From Thiocapsa sp. UBA6158 (lineage in GTDB: Bacteria > Pseudomonadota > Gammaproteobacteria > Chromatiales > Chromatiaceae), in the NCBI RefSeq assembly GCF_002423035.1, contig NZ_DIUM01000138.1, positions 47,825-69,479 on the forward strand: a stretch of 21,655 nt of DNA, given 5' to 3'. The position numbers and the translations under genes are program-made. This document shows, in pieces, positions 13,548-21,216 of the stretch. How positions within the stretch are numbered: position 1 is the stretch's first letter; each line of letters starts with the position of its first letter. Under the pieces are notes generated by a model that saw only the letters and a program-made list of their open reading frames with translations, was not told where the DNA came from and made no database searches.

Positions 13548-14822
13548 ATGGATAAGCTTCTCATCACAGGCGGTACCCCGTTGCAGGGTCAGGTTCGGGC
13601 ATCCGGCGCGAAGAACGCTGCCTTGCCGATCCTCGCGGCCACCCTCCTGGCCGATGCGCCGGTGACGCTCGGCAACATCCCGCGTCTGCGCGACATCAAA
13701 ACCACGCTGGAGCTGCTCGGGCGTATGGGTGCCTCCTTGTCGCTCGAAGACGGATGCCGGGTCGAGGTGCAACCCCGCGAGCTGACCAGCTTTGCCGCGC
13801 CCTACGAGCTTGTGAAGACCATGCGTGCCTCGATCCTGGTGCTCGGGCCGCTGATCGCGCGCTACGGTCAGGCGGATGTTTCCTTGCCCGGCGGCTGTGC
13901 GATCGGTGCGCGGCCGGTGAACCTGCATATCGATGGGTTGCGCGCCATGGGCGCGGAGATCCATGTGGTGGGCGGCTACATCCGCGCCCGTGCGCAACGT
14001 CTGCACGGCGCGCGTCTGGTGATGGATCTGGTCTCGGTCACGGGCACCGAGAATCTGCTGATGGCCGCGACCCTGGCGAAGGGCGAGACGGTGATCGAGA
14101 ATGCGGCGCGGGAGCCCGAGGTGATCGATCTCGCCGATTTCCTGATCGCCTTGGGTGCGCGGATCGAGGGTGCCGGAACCGATCGGATTTATGTGCAGGG
14201 TGTGGAGCGCCTCGGCGGTGGTCGCTACGATGTCATGCCCGATCGGATCGAGACCGGGACCTTTCTGGTCGGTGCGGCCATGACAGGCGGCTGTGTCACG
14301 GTCACCCACACGCGTCCGGATTATCTGGATGCCGTGCTCCAGAAGCTGCGCGAGGCCGGTGCCGCGATCGAGGTCGGCACTGAGTCGATCCGGCTCGACA
14401 TGCAGGGCAGACGCCCCCGCGCCGTCGACATCCATACCGCGCCGCATCCCGCATTTCCGACCGATATGCAGGCCCAGTTCTGCGCCTTGAACAGCATTGC
14501 CGAAGGGGTCGGGACCATCACCGAGACCATCTTCGAGAACCGTTTCATGCATGTGCTCGAGCTGCAGCGCATGGGTGCGGACATCCGTATCGAGGGCAAT
14601 GTGGCCATCTGCCGGGGTGTCGAGCGTCTCACCGCCGCGCCCGTGATGGCCACCGATCTGCGCGCCTCGGCCGGCCTGGTGCTGGCCGGGCTGGTCGCCT
14701 CGGGCGAGACGCTGATCGACCGCATCTATCACCTCGACCGCGGTTATGACAACATCGAGGCAAAGCTCTCGGCCCTGGGCGCGGCGATTCGCCGGATACC
14801 GGGTGCAGGTACGAACCGATAG
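13548..14822 (+). CDS. murA: UDP-N-acetylglucosamine 1-carboxyvinyltransferase
   Basis: A 424-aa enzyme of the EPSP-synthase fold and normal length. It begins MDKLLITGGTPLQGQVRASGAKN. The active-site loop LPGGCAIGARPVNLHI places the catalytic, fosfomycin-target cysteine at residue 117. It transfers enolpyruvate from PEP to UDP-GlcNAc, the first committed step of peptidoglycan synthesis. The upstream region is made of repeat elements rather than a bolA gene. hisG follows after 32 nt, so murA and the histidine genes may be cotranscribed, as in related bacteria. Confidence 0.97.
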   Translation: MDKLLITGGTPLQGQVRASGAKNAALPILAATLLADAPVTLGNIPRLRDIKTTLELLGRMGASLSLEDGCRVEVQPRELTSFAAPYELVKTMRASILVLGPLIARYGQADVSLPGGCAIGARPVNLHIDGLRAMGAEIHVVGGYIRARAQRLHGARLVMDLVSVTGTENLLMAATLAKGETVIENAAREPEVIDLADFLIALGARIEGAGTDRIYVQGVERLGGGRYDVMPDRIETGTFLVGAAMTGGCVTVTHTRPDYLDAVLQKLREAGAAIEVGTESIRLDMQGRRPRAVDIHTAPHPAFPTDMQAQFCALNSIAEGVGTITETIFENRFMHVLELQRMGADIRIEGNVAICRGVERLTAAPVMATDLRASAGLVLAGLVASGETLIDRIYHLDRGYDNIEAKLSALGAAIRRIPGAGTNR

Positions 14823-14854
14823 GGGCCGCCAAGCGCCAACAGGACAGCGACATC

Positions 14855-15556
14855 ATGAGTCTCGACACGCCGCTTACCATCGCGCTCTCCAAGGGCCGGA
14901 TCTTCGACGAGACCCTGCCGCTCCTGGCGCATGCCGGGATCGAGCCGGTCGACGACCCCGAGACCAGCCGCAAGCTGATCCTCGAAACCAACATGGCGCA
15001 CGTGCGCTTTCTTATCATCCGCGCGAGCGACGTGCCGACCTATGTCCAGTACGGTGCGGCGGATCTGGGCGTGTCGGGCAAGGACGTGCTGCTCGAGCAT
15101 GGCGGCGAAGGACTCTACGAGCCGCTCGACCTCGGTATCGCGCGCTGTCGTCTGATGGTCGCCGGTCTGCCGGACGTGGCGGCGCCGACGACGCGGCGCC
15201 TGCGTATCGCGACCAAGTATGTCAAAAGCGCCGAGCGCTACTACGCCTCCAAGGGCGAGCAAGTCGAGATCATCAAGCTCTACGGCTCGATGGAGTTGGC
15301 GCCCCTGGTCCATCTGTCCGATCGCATCGTCGATCTGGTGGAGAGCGGCAATACCTTGAAGGCCAACGGGCTGGTTCCGCTCGAGCATATCGCCGACATC
15401 AGCTCGCGCCTGGTGGTCAACAAGGCCTCCTGGAAGATGAAACATGCCGCGGTGACGTCCTTGCTGGACGCGCTGCGCGAGGCCGTCGCGGGCCGATCGA
15501 CAACAACCCAATCGGCCCAAATTCAACCGGACCGGTCGCCTGGACCGGGGAGCTGA
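14855..15556 (+). CDS. hisG: ATP phosphoribosyltransferase catalytic subunit, short form
   Basis: A 233-aa HisG with the opening LTIALSKGRIFDETLPLL, the central YVQYGAADLGVSGKDVL and the PRPP-binding loop DLVESGNTLKANGL (about 158-171). It lacks the C-terminal ACT-like regulatory domain of the about 300-aa form, so it belongs to the short type that works with HisZ. HisZ is not in this window. The last 20 or so residues (STTTQSAQIQPDRSPGPGS) are low-complexity and beyond the usual family end. It starts histidine biosynthesis by joining ATP and PRPP. hisD begins 6 nt after the stop. Confidence 0.95.
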   Translation: MSLDTPLTIALSKGRIFDETLPLLAHAGIEPVDDPETSRKLILETNMAHVRFLIIRASDVPTYVQYGAADLGVSGKDVLLEHGGEGLYEPLDLGIARCRLMVAGLPDVAAPTTRRLRIATKYVKSAERYYASKGEQVEIIKLYGSMELAPLVHLSDRIVDLVESGNTLKANGLVPLEHIADISSRLVVNKASWKMKHAAVTSLLDALREAVAGRSTTTQSAQIQPDRSPGPGS

Positions 15557-15562
15557 GCAGCC

Positions 15563-16891
15563 GTGAGCATCATCAGACGTCTTTCGACGACCGACCCCGA
15601 CTTTCAATCCGACTTGGACGGACTGCTCGCCTGGGATTCGGTCTCGGACGATCGCGTCCAGCAGACGGTCGCCGACATTATCCGCGACCTGCGCACGCGC
15701 GGCGACGCCGCACTGCTTGACTACACGACGCGCTTCGACCGTTGGACACCCGCCTGCGCCGCCGATCTGGAGATCCCGCGGGCGCGACTGGAAGCGGCTT
15801 GGGGACGCATCCCGGCGGCGCAACGCGAGGCCCTGCAGACCGCCGCCGCGCGGATCCGCGTCTATGCCGAGCATCAGAGGCTCGAGAGCTGGAGCTACAC
15901 CGAGGCCGACGGGACGCTGCTGGGTCAGCAGGTCATGCCCCTGGATCGCGTCGGGCTGTACGTGCCCGGCGGCAAGGCGGCCTATCCCTCCTCGGTCCTC
16001 ATGAACGCCGTCCCGGCCAAGGTCGCCGGGGTGGGCGAGCTGATCATGGTCGTGCCCACACCCGACGGGGAGCTCAACGAGCTGGTCCTGGCCGCGGCCC
16101 ATATCGCCGGAACGGATCGCGCCTTCGCCGTCGGCGGGGCGCAGGCGGTGGCCGCACTCGCCTACGGGACCGAGACGATCCCGGGTGTCGACAAGATCGT
16201 CGGACCCGGCAACATCTATGTCGCCACGGCCAAGCGGGCGGTGTTCGGGCAGGTCGGCATCGACATGGTGGCCGGTCCTTCCGAGATCCTGGTCGTCTGC
16301 GACGGCGGGACGGATCCGGACTGGATCGCCATGGACCTCTTTTCGCAGGCCGAGCACGACGAGGACGCCCAATCCATCCTGGTGAGCTGGGATGCGGGCT
16401 TCCTGGATCGGGTTGCCGCGAGTATCGAGCGGCTGCTCCCGACCATGGAGCGCGAGACCATCATCGCGACCGCTCTGCGCGGGCGCGGGGCCATGATCCT
16501 GGCGCGCGACCTGGAGGACGCCGTCGCCGTCGCCAACCGGATCGCGCCCGAACATCTGGAGCTGTCGGTCGAGGACCCGCAGGCCATCGTGGGCCGGATC
16601 CGCCACGCCGGCGCCATCTTTATGGGGCGCTATACCGCCGAGGCCGTCGGCGACTATTGTGCAGGGCCGAACCATGTCTTGCCGACCTCGCGCACGGCGC
16701 GTTTTTCGTCCCCGCTGGGCGTCTACGACTTCCAGAAGCGATCCAGCCTCATCATGGCCTCGGCCGCCGGTGCGGCGCAGTTGGCCAAGACCGCCTCGGT
16801 GTTGGCCCGAGGGGAGGGGCTGACCGCACATGCACGCTCGGCCGAGTATCGCGGCGAGGCGCAGTCGCCGGCCGAGCCCGGGTTATCCTAG
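15563..16891 (+). CDS. hisD: Histidinol dehydrogenase
   Basis: A 442-aa enzyme with a GTG start just after hisG. Zinc ligands expected from the E. coli enzyme are present: Gln262 and His265 (SQAEHDEDAQ), Asp364 (GDYCAGPNHVLPT) and His423 (TAHARSAEYRG). The catalytic pair Glu330-His331 is in NRIAPEHLEL. The NAD-binding segment around VGPGNIYVATAKR is conserved. It oxidises histidinol to histidine in two NAD-dependent steps, the last in the pathway. Length and domain order are normal. It is followed by hisC after 18 nt. Confidence 0.97.
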   Translation: MSIIRRLSTTDPDFQSDLDGLLAWDSVSDDRVQQTVADIIRDLRTRGDAALLDYTTRFDRWTPACAADLEIPRARLEAAWGRIPAAQREALQTAAARIRVYAEHQRLESWSYTEADGTLLGQQVMPLDRVGLYVPGGKAAYPSSVLMNAVPAKVAGVGELIMVVPTPDGELNELVLAAAHIAGTDRAFAVGGAQAVAALAYGTETIPGVDKIVGPGNIYVATAKRAVFGQVGIDMVAGPSEILVVCDGGTDPDWIAMDLFSQAEHDEDAQSILVSWDAGFLDRVAASIERLLPTMERETIIATALRGRGAMILARDLEDAVAVANRIAPEHLELSVEDPQAIVGRIRHAGAIFMGRYTAEAVGDYCAGPNHVLPTSRTARFSSPLGVYDFQKRSSLIMASAAGAAQLAKTASVLARGEGLTAHARSAEYRGEAQSPAEPGLS

Positions 16892-16909
16892 GATCTTCGC
16901 GAGACGCTC

Positions 16910-17986
16910 ATGCATGACCTGATCAGCCAGCTCATTCGTCCCGATGTCCGCGCACTGACGGCCTATCACGTCCCGGATCCGGCGGGACTGGTGAAGCTCG
17001 ATGCCATGGAGAACCCTTACGGTTGGCCCGAGGCACTCAAGGCCGAGTGGCTCGAGGTCCTGCACGAGGTCGCCCTGAACCGCTATCCGGACCCGCAGGG
17101 CTCGGCAGTCCAGGCGGTCTTGCGCGAGGCGATGGGCATCCCGGCGGACATGGGGTTGCTCCTGGGCAACGGCTCGGACGAGCTGATCCAGATGCTTGCC
17201 ATCGCCGTCGCCCAGCCCGGACGCAAGGTCCTGTCGCTCGACCCGGGTTTCGTCATGTATCGCATGATCGCGCGCTTCGCCGGGATGGATTATGTCGGTG
17301 TGCCTCTGCGCTCCGAGGACTTCTCGATCGATCTTCCGGTCATGCTCGACGCCATCGAGCGCGAACAACCGGCCTTGGTCTATCTGGCCTATCCGAACAA
17401 CCCGACCGGCAATCGTTTCGATGCCGACGACATGGTGCGCATCATCGAGGCGGCGCCCGGTCTGGTCATCGTCGACGAGGCCTATGCGCCCTTCACCGAT
17501 TGCAGCTTCCTGGGTCTCCTCGGCGATTGGCAGAACCTCCTGGTGATGCGTACGGTCTCGAAGATGGGGCTGGCGGGGATCCGGCTGGGTTATCTGGTCG
17601 GTCCGCACGCCTGGCTCGAGCAGATCGACAAGGTGCGCCTGCCCTACAACATCAACGTCTTGACCCAAGCCTCGGCGGTCTTTGCACTGAAGCACAAGCC
17701 GCTCCTCGACGAGCAGGCGCGGATGATTCGAGCCGAGCGCCAGCGTCTCCAGAGCGCGCTCGCGACCCTGAACGGCATCCACGCCTATCCGAGCGAGGCC
17801 AATTTCATCCTGATGCGTGTCGCCGAGGGTCGCGCCGACGCCGTCTTCACGGGGCTGAAGGATCAGGGTATCTTGATCAAGAACCTCAACGGCGCGCACC
17901 CCATGCTGGATGAGTGTCTGCGGGTGACGGTCGGTCGGGCCGAGGAGAACGCTGCCTTTCTGAGTGCTCTGACTCGGCTTTTGTAG
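16910..17986 (+). CDS. hisC: Histidinol-phosphate aminotransferase
   Basis: A 358-aa fold-type I PLP aminotransferase. The opening DAMENPYGWP is typical of HisC. The motif YPNNPTG is at 161-167, the PLP-ring aspartate is at about 189 (VDEAYAPF), and the PLP-binding lysine is Lys218 in TVSKMGLAGIRLGYL. It transaminates imidazole acetol phosphate to histidinol phosphate with glutamate. The hisG-hisD-hisC order matches the split histidine cluster of many proteobacteria. A 6-bp stem with a 4-nt loop directly follows, beginning at the last base of the stop codon (17986-18001), but without a T-run. Confidence 0.97.
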   Translation: MHDLISQLIRPDVRALTAYHVPDPAGLVKLDAMENPYGWPEALKAEWLEVLHEVALNRYPDPQGSAVQAVLREAMGIPADMGLLLGNGSDELIQMLAIAVAQPGRKVLSLDPGFVMYRMIARFAGMDYVGVPLRSEDFSIDLPVMLDAIEREQPALVYLAYPNNPTGNRFDADDMVRIIEAAPGLVIVDEAYAPFTDCSFLGLLGDWQNLLVMRTVSKMGLAGIRLGYLVGPHAWLEQIDKVRLPYNINVLTQASAVFALKHKPLLDEQARMIRAERQRLQSALATLNGIHAYPSEANFILMRVAEGRADAVFTGLKDQGILIKNLNGAHPMLDECLRVTVGRAEENAAFLSALTRLL

Positions 17987-18001
17987 CCTGACGGATCAGG
18001 C
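17986..18001 (+). other. Short stem-loop at the hisC stop codon
   Basis: GCCTGA (17986-17991) pairs with TCAGGC (17996-18001) around CGGA. No T-run follows, so it is at best a weak, possibly Rho-assisted, 3' end structure for the his transcript. The next gene starts 30 nt later. Confidence 0.3.
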
Positions 18002-18030
18002 GGCGCAGCATCCCGAACGGGACAAGATCG

Positions 18031-18627
18031 ATGACGCTGAAGACCCAACCGCAGTATGGATTCGAGGACTATCTCGCCGCCGAGCGTGCGGGTCGCGACG
18101 TCAAGCATGAGTATGTGAACGGCGAGGTGTTCGCCATGACGGGCGCCTCCTTCAATCACAATCTGATCGTGCTCAATCTAGGAAGCGAGCTGCGCGCCCG
18201 GCTCAAGGGCAGACCCTGTCACGTGCTGCCGAGCGACATGCGGGTTCGCATCGAGTCGGCGAACGCCGCAAAGTATCCCGATCTGACGGCGCTCTGCGAA
18301 GCGCCTCGTTTCCACGACGATCGACATGATGTGCTGCTGAACCCGGCGCTGATCGTCGAGGTGCTGTCCGCATCGACCGAAGCCTACGATCGCGGCGGCA
18401 AGTTCGCGACCTACCGCCGACTGCCGAGCCTCGAAGAATACGTCCTGGTCAGCCAGGATCAGCCGCTGGTCGAGGTCTTCAGCCGCCAGTCCGACGGCCG
18501 TTGGGTGCTGAGCGAGACCGAGGGTCTCGATGCGGACGTGGTCCTTGCCTCTCTCGGGTGCCGGGTCGCGATGCGGGAGATCTACGATAAGGTGGATTTC
18601 GAGCAGGGGAACGATCGAGGCGACTGA
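18031..18627 (+). CDS. Uma2 family endonuclease-fold protein (DUF820)
   Basis: A 198-aa protein with the PD-(D/E)xK core of the Uma2 family. Conserved parts are FEDYLAAERAGRDVKHEYVNGEVFAMTGAS near the start (given in order from residue 11), YPDLTALCE with Asp84, PALIVEVLSASTEAYDRG with Glu110, and the lysine Lys124 in GGKFATYRRLPSL. These fit a restriction-endonuclease-like site, but cellular roles of Uma2 proteins are largely unproven. They are abundant in cyanobacteria and some purple bacteria, often in many paralogues. It lies 44 nt after hisC, in the same direction, with a GGGA before the ATG. I see no functional tie to histidine synthesis. Confidence 0.88.
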   Translation: MTLKTQPQYGFEDYLAAERAGRDVKHEYVNGEVFAMTGASFNHNLIVLNLGSELRARLKGRPCHVLPSDMRVRIESANAAKYPDLTALCEAPRFHDDRHDVLLNPALIVEVLSASTEAYDRGGKFATYRRLPSLEEYVLVSQDQPLVEVFSRQSDGRWVLSETEGLDADVVLASLGCRVAMREIYDKVDFEQGNDRGD

Positions 18628-18682
18628 CCGTGGCGGTCGCACCCGGATCAAAGCTCTCGTGAGTATGGATCGGCCTTCCTTT

Positions 18683-19174
18683 CTAGGGTGCCGTGTCCGT
18701 GATTCGAATCGGCTCGCCCGGACTGAGCCCCAACTCCGCGGCGCGCCCCGCGCGCAGCTCGAGCACCTGATCGACCGCTTGCTTGAAGGGGCCGTAGCTC
18801 GGACAGGACGCCTCGAGGCAGGGCGGCACCTGCTCGGCCAACGCCACGATCCGACCCTCGTAAATGAAGACCAGGTCGAGCGCGACCGGGACGTTCTTCA
18901 TCCACATCCGGATCGGATGCGATGGATCGGCGGGGAAGAGCATCCCGCGATCCTCCGCAAGTGCCGGTCTGAACATGAGCCCCAGTGCGCGCTCCTGCGG
19001 CGTGCGCGCGACCTCCAGCAGGATGGTTGACGAGCCCACCTCGGCCTTGGCCGAGATCGGCAGGTATTGGGGCTCGGTTGCCGGGGTATCGCCGATTGCG
19101 ATGCCGACGCACAGCCAGAGTGTCGCAGCGGCGGCCGGTAGGATAAGGTGAAGGTTGATCGGTCGGGCGATCAT
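18683..19174 (-). CDS. Secreted DUF192 family protein
   Basis: A 163-aa protein from the chosen ATG. An upstream in-frame ATG at 19207 would add 11 residues, several of them acidic, which fits a signal peptide poorly. An N-terminal hydrophobic stretch (about 8-28) suggests export. The DUF192 domain (about 45-160) has TPQERALGLMFRPALAEDRGMLF and MWMKNVPVALDLVFI, the usual family core. Two cysteines in PPCLEASCPSYGPF are near its end. The biochemical role of DUF192 is not established. It is convergent with the Uma2 gene (55-bp gap) and divergent from the CIA30-domain gene. Confidence 0.88.
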   Translation of the reverse strand: MIARPINLHLILPAAAATLWLCVGIAIGDTPATEPQYLPISAKAEVGSSTILLEVARTPQERALGLMFRPALAEDRGMLFPADPSHPIRMWMKNVPVALDLVFIYEGRIVALAEQVPPCLEASCPSYGPFKQAVDQVLELRAGRAAELGLSPGEPIRITDTAP

Positions 19175-19221
19175 GGGTTCATCCGGTTGCGTGATATCAA
19201 GGATCATCTATCGTTGAGTGA

Positions 19222-19309
19222 TTAAACCGCGTCCCCGCTAAGGGCCGTGGATGCACCATAACGTCGAGCTCACTCGAAAATTCGGCATCTCGCTCTGGAC
19301 GCGGTTTAA
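19222..19309. repeat. TTAAACCGCGTCC inverted-terminal element, copy E3
   Basis: The arms TTAAACCGCGTCC (19222-19234) and GGACGCGGTTTAA (19297-19309) are perfect 13-bp reverse complements, the longest of the set; the core is 86 bp. The element ends immediately before the ATG of the CIA30 gene (19310) and starts 14 nt from the outer candidate start of the DUF192 gene. It therefore makes up nearly all of the divergent promoter region. Confidence 0.85.
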
Positions 19310-19954
19310 ATGTACAAAGGTCGCTCTCTCGGTTCCATCATCGCGGGGTCGCTGCTCATGCTTGCCAGCCTCAATCCATCCATCGCGGACACGGGTCTGA
19401 TCGACGATTTCACCCGCGCGGACGGTCTCTCGGCACTGGGTACGCCTTGGCGTGCCGTGACCGACCAGGTCATGGGCGGGCGCTCTGAGGGGGCCATCAC
19501 GCGGCGTGTCCTCGACGGGCGGCAGGCGCTCTGTCTCGCCGGCGAGGTCAGCCTCGCGAACAACGGCGGATTCGTGCAGGCGATGCTGGATCTGACCCCG
19601 CCGGGCGCTCCCGAGAGCGCGTTGGATGCGAGCGCGTTCCACGGGGTTCGGCTCCTGGTGCACGGCAACCGCGAGCTCTACAACCTCCATCTCAAATCCA
19701 CGGCGACCGTTTTGCCGTGGCAGTCCTACCGCGCGACCTTCGTCGCCGGACCCGAATGGCGCGAGATCCATCTGCCCTTCGAATCCTTCGAGCCGCATCG
19801 GCTGGTGCAGCGGCTCGATACCCGTCGATTGACGAAGCTCGGGGTCCTCGGCATCGGTCGCGTGTTTCACGCCGACGTCTGTATCGCCGAGGTCGGCTTC
19901 TATCGCGAGACGGATGGATCCCGACGACCTGTCTCGGGGAATCCGTCTCGGTGA
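19310..19954 (+). CDS. Secreted CIA30-domain protein
   Basis: A 214-aa protein. A signal peptide at about 1-26 has a basic start, the core SIIAGSLLMLASL, and probable cleavage after PSIA. The mature part is a CIA30 (complex I intermediate-associated protein 30) beta-sandwich: LIDDFTRADGLSALGTPWRAVTDQVMGGRSEG (starting near residue 30), SLANNGGFVQ at 81-90, and a C-terminal strand ADVCIAEVGFYRE. In mitochondria the domain belongs to a complex I assembly factor; bacterial versions are of unknown role, and export makes complex I assembly unlikely. The ATG directly abuts a repeat element, with no Shine-Dalgarno visible. The last 55 bp overlap the opposite-strand gene. Confidence 0.85.
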   Translation: MYKGRSLGSIIAGSLLMLASLNPSIADTGLIDDFTRADGLSALGTPWRAVTDQVMGGRSEGAITRRVLDGRQALCLAGEVSLANNGGFVQAMLDLTPPGAPESALDASAFHGVRLLVHGNRELYNLHLKSTATVLPWQSYRATFVAGPEWREIHLPFESFEPHRLVQRLDTRRLTKLGVLGIGRVFHADVCIAEVGFYRETDGSRRPVSGNPSR

Positions 19955-21018
19955 GCCGGTTCAGGCCTCCAGGCGTTTCCGGGCAAGGGCCGGGGTAACG
20001 GCGGGATCTTCAGCCTCGGAGACTCGTGTCGCGCGATCAGAACGAGGATCAGGAGCGCGGGTATCACGAACGACATGAGGCGCAGCGGCGAGCCCTCCGG
20101 GGCGCCGAACATCAGGATCCCCGGACCGATGGCCAAGAGGCCGGCGATCGTCATGAGTCCGAGCGTGCGTCTCGCCAGCGCGGCCCAGCGCTGCCGCAAC
20201 CAGGTCCGGTGAAAGTCCACGGGCGGAGCGCGGAGTGTCGCGACGAGGTGCCCCAGGGTCCGTGCCAGCTTGGCTTCGACATCCGGCGTGCGTGCCGGCT
20301 CGGCAGCGGGAATGCGCAGCCGAGCACGCCAACCCCCGTCGCACGGACCTAAAGACCGCCACGCCCATCCCAAGACCGCCAGCAGATCCTCCGGTGGATG
20401 GATCGTCCGCTGCGGGGTTGGAAGGAGCCGGATCTCGGCAGGCATCCCATGCCCGACCCGAGCGTCGAGCTCGACCCCGATTCCGTCGAGGTCCGTCAAG
20501 GCGCGCAGGAGTACGAGACGGGTCGTCCCGGGCGAGCCGCCATGCGCGCCCGGGTCGGTTTCGACCCGATAGCTGCAGGCCACGCAAACGCCGCCGAGCG
20601 TCGGGAACTGACGTCTCGGATCCACCGCATCGACCCGCTCGATCAGGCCCTTCGGGTCCGGCCCGTCGCTGCGCAGGGTCGCGACTCGCCCCGCCGCGTC
20701 GGTCAGTGTCCGAGTCAGTCGAAAGTGTTGTCGACTCGGGTTTTCAAGGACGAGGGTCTCCGTGAGTGCGCCCGGATGATCCGGCGTGCCCGAATGCTCT
20801 GTTGGTTTGAAGAGGATACGGCGCGTCAGCCGGTCGCTCCCGGTCAGATCGACATGTCGCCCCCGACGCGTGAAGGGCTCGGCAAGGGTCAGGATCTCAT
20901 GATGCGTGAGCGGGATGCGCGGCTGACGCCTGGGGTCCCGGGGGTGCCCGGACTTGCGGGTCTTGTCCCGCTTGAGCCGCGGCGGCCAGAGCGGGCGCAT
21001 CGGCTTCGGCGCATACAT
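19900..21018 (-). CDS. Unrecognised protein with two C-terminal membrane helices
   Basis: A 372-aa protein that I do not recognise. The first 40 residues are strongly basic and Pro-rich (RPLWPPRLKRDKTRKSG). A soluble part of mixed strand-like character follows, with two nearby cysteines in GGVCVACSYRV (142-152). Near the C-terminus are two hydrophobic helices (about 285-304 and 312-330) separated by FGAPEGSPLR, then a Pro-rich tail. It could be a small membrane-anchored protein with a large cytoplasmic domain. The ATG at 21018 is chosen because upstream sequence belongs to a repeat element, although the frame stays open to 21126. Its tail overlaps the CIA30 gene by 55 bp. Confidence 0.7.
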   Translation of the reverse strand: MYAPKPMRPLWPPRLKRDKTRKSGHPRDPRRQPRIPLTHHEILTLAEPFTRRGRHVDLTGSDRLTRRILFKPTEHSGTPDHPGALTETLVLENPSRQHFRLTRTLTDAAGRVATLRSDGPDPKGLIERVDAVDPRRQFPTLGGVCVACSYRVETDPGAHGGSPGTTRLVLLRALTDLDGIGVELDARVGHGMPAEIRLLPTPQRTIHPPEDLLAVLGWAWRSLGPCDGGWRARLRIPAAEPARTPDVEAKLARTLGHLVATLRAPPVDFHRTWLRQRWAALARRTLGLMTIAGLLAIGPGILMFGAPEGSPLRLMSFVIPALLILVLIARHESPRLKIPPLPRPLPGNAWRPEPAHRDGFPETGRRDPSVSR

Positions 21019-21020
21019 GG

Positions 21021-21107
21021 CTAAATCGCGTCCCGAGCGAACCTTGAGCTTGCGTCTGGAACTGCCGTCGGGTGGATGCCTCGAGATCCGAGTTGGACGC
21101 GGTTTAG
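21021..21107. repeat. Inverted-terminal element, copy E4 (upstream of the 372-aa gene)
   Basis: The arms CTAAATCGCGTCC (21021-21033) and GGACGCGGTTTAG (21095-21107) pair at 12 of 13 positions; the exception would be a G-U pair in RNA. The core is 85 bp. The element starts 2 nt from the start codon of the minus-strand 372-aa gene. It forms a tandem pair with E5, separated by a short AT-rich spacer. Confidence 0.8.
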
Positions 21108-21126
21108 AAACGAATAAAACAACCAC

Positions 21127-21216
21127 TTAAACCGCGTCGACTGCGTCGTTCGTTGGCGTGCGCAAGGCCGGCGGACTGACGCGGAGCGATGCATGTCACA
21201 CCGAGACGCGGTTTAA
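21127..21216. repeat. Inverted-terminal element, copy E5 (at the rho stop codon)
   Basis: The arms TTAAACCGCGTC (21127-21138) and GACGCGGTTTAA (21205-21216) are perfect 12-bp reverse complements; the core is 88 bp. The right arm contains the TAA stop codon of rho (minus, 21215-21213). The element therefore begins inside the last codons of rho. Confidence 0.85.

Noticed and set aside
14744..16831. A 695-codon open frame antisense to murA end, hisG and hisD
   Set aside because: It mirrors strongly conserved genes on the plus strand. The translation is rich in Arg, Gly, His and Asp with no family motif. Long antisense frames are expected in DNA this GC-rich.
17986..18001. Intrinsic terminator after hisC
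   Set aside because: The stem is short and no T-run follows, so only a weak structure can be claimed.
20398..21024. A 208-codon plus-strand frame opposite the 372-aa gene
   Set aside because: The minus frame is longer, has two plausible membrane helices, and its start sits against element E4; the plus frame is Arg-rich and has no recognisable feature.
21021..21216. E4-E5 array as a CRISPR
   Set aside because: The arms are inverted rather than direct repeats, the spacings of about 60-65 and 21 bp alternate, and no cas gene is present.
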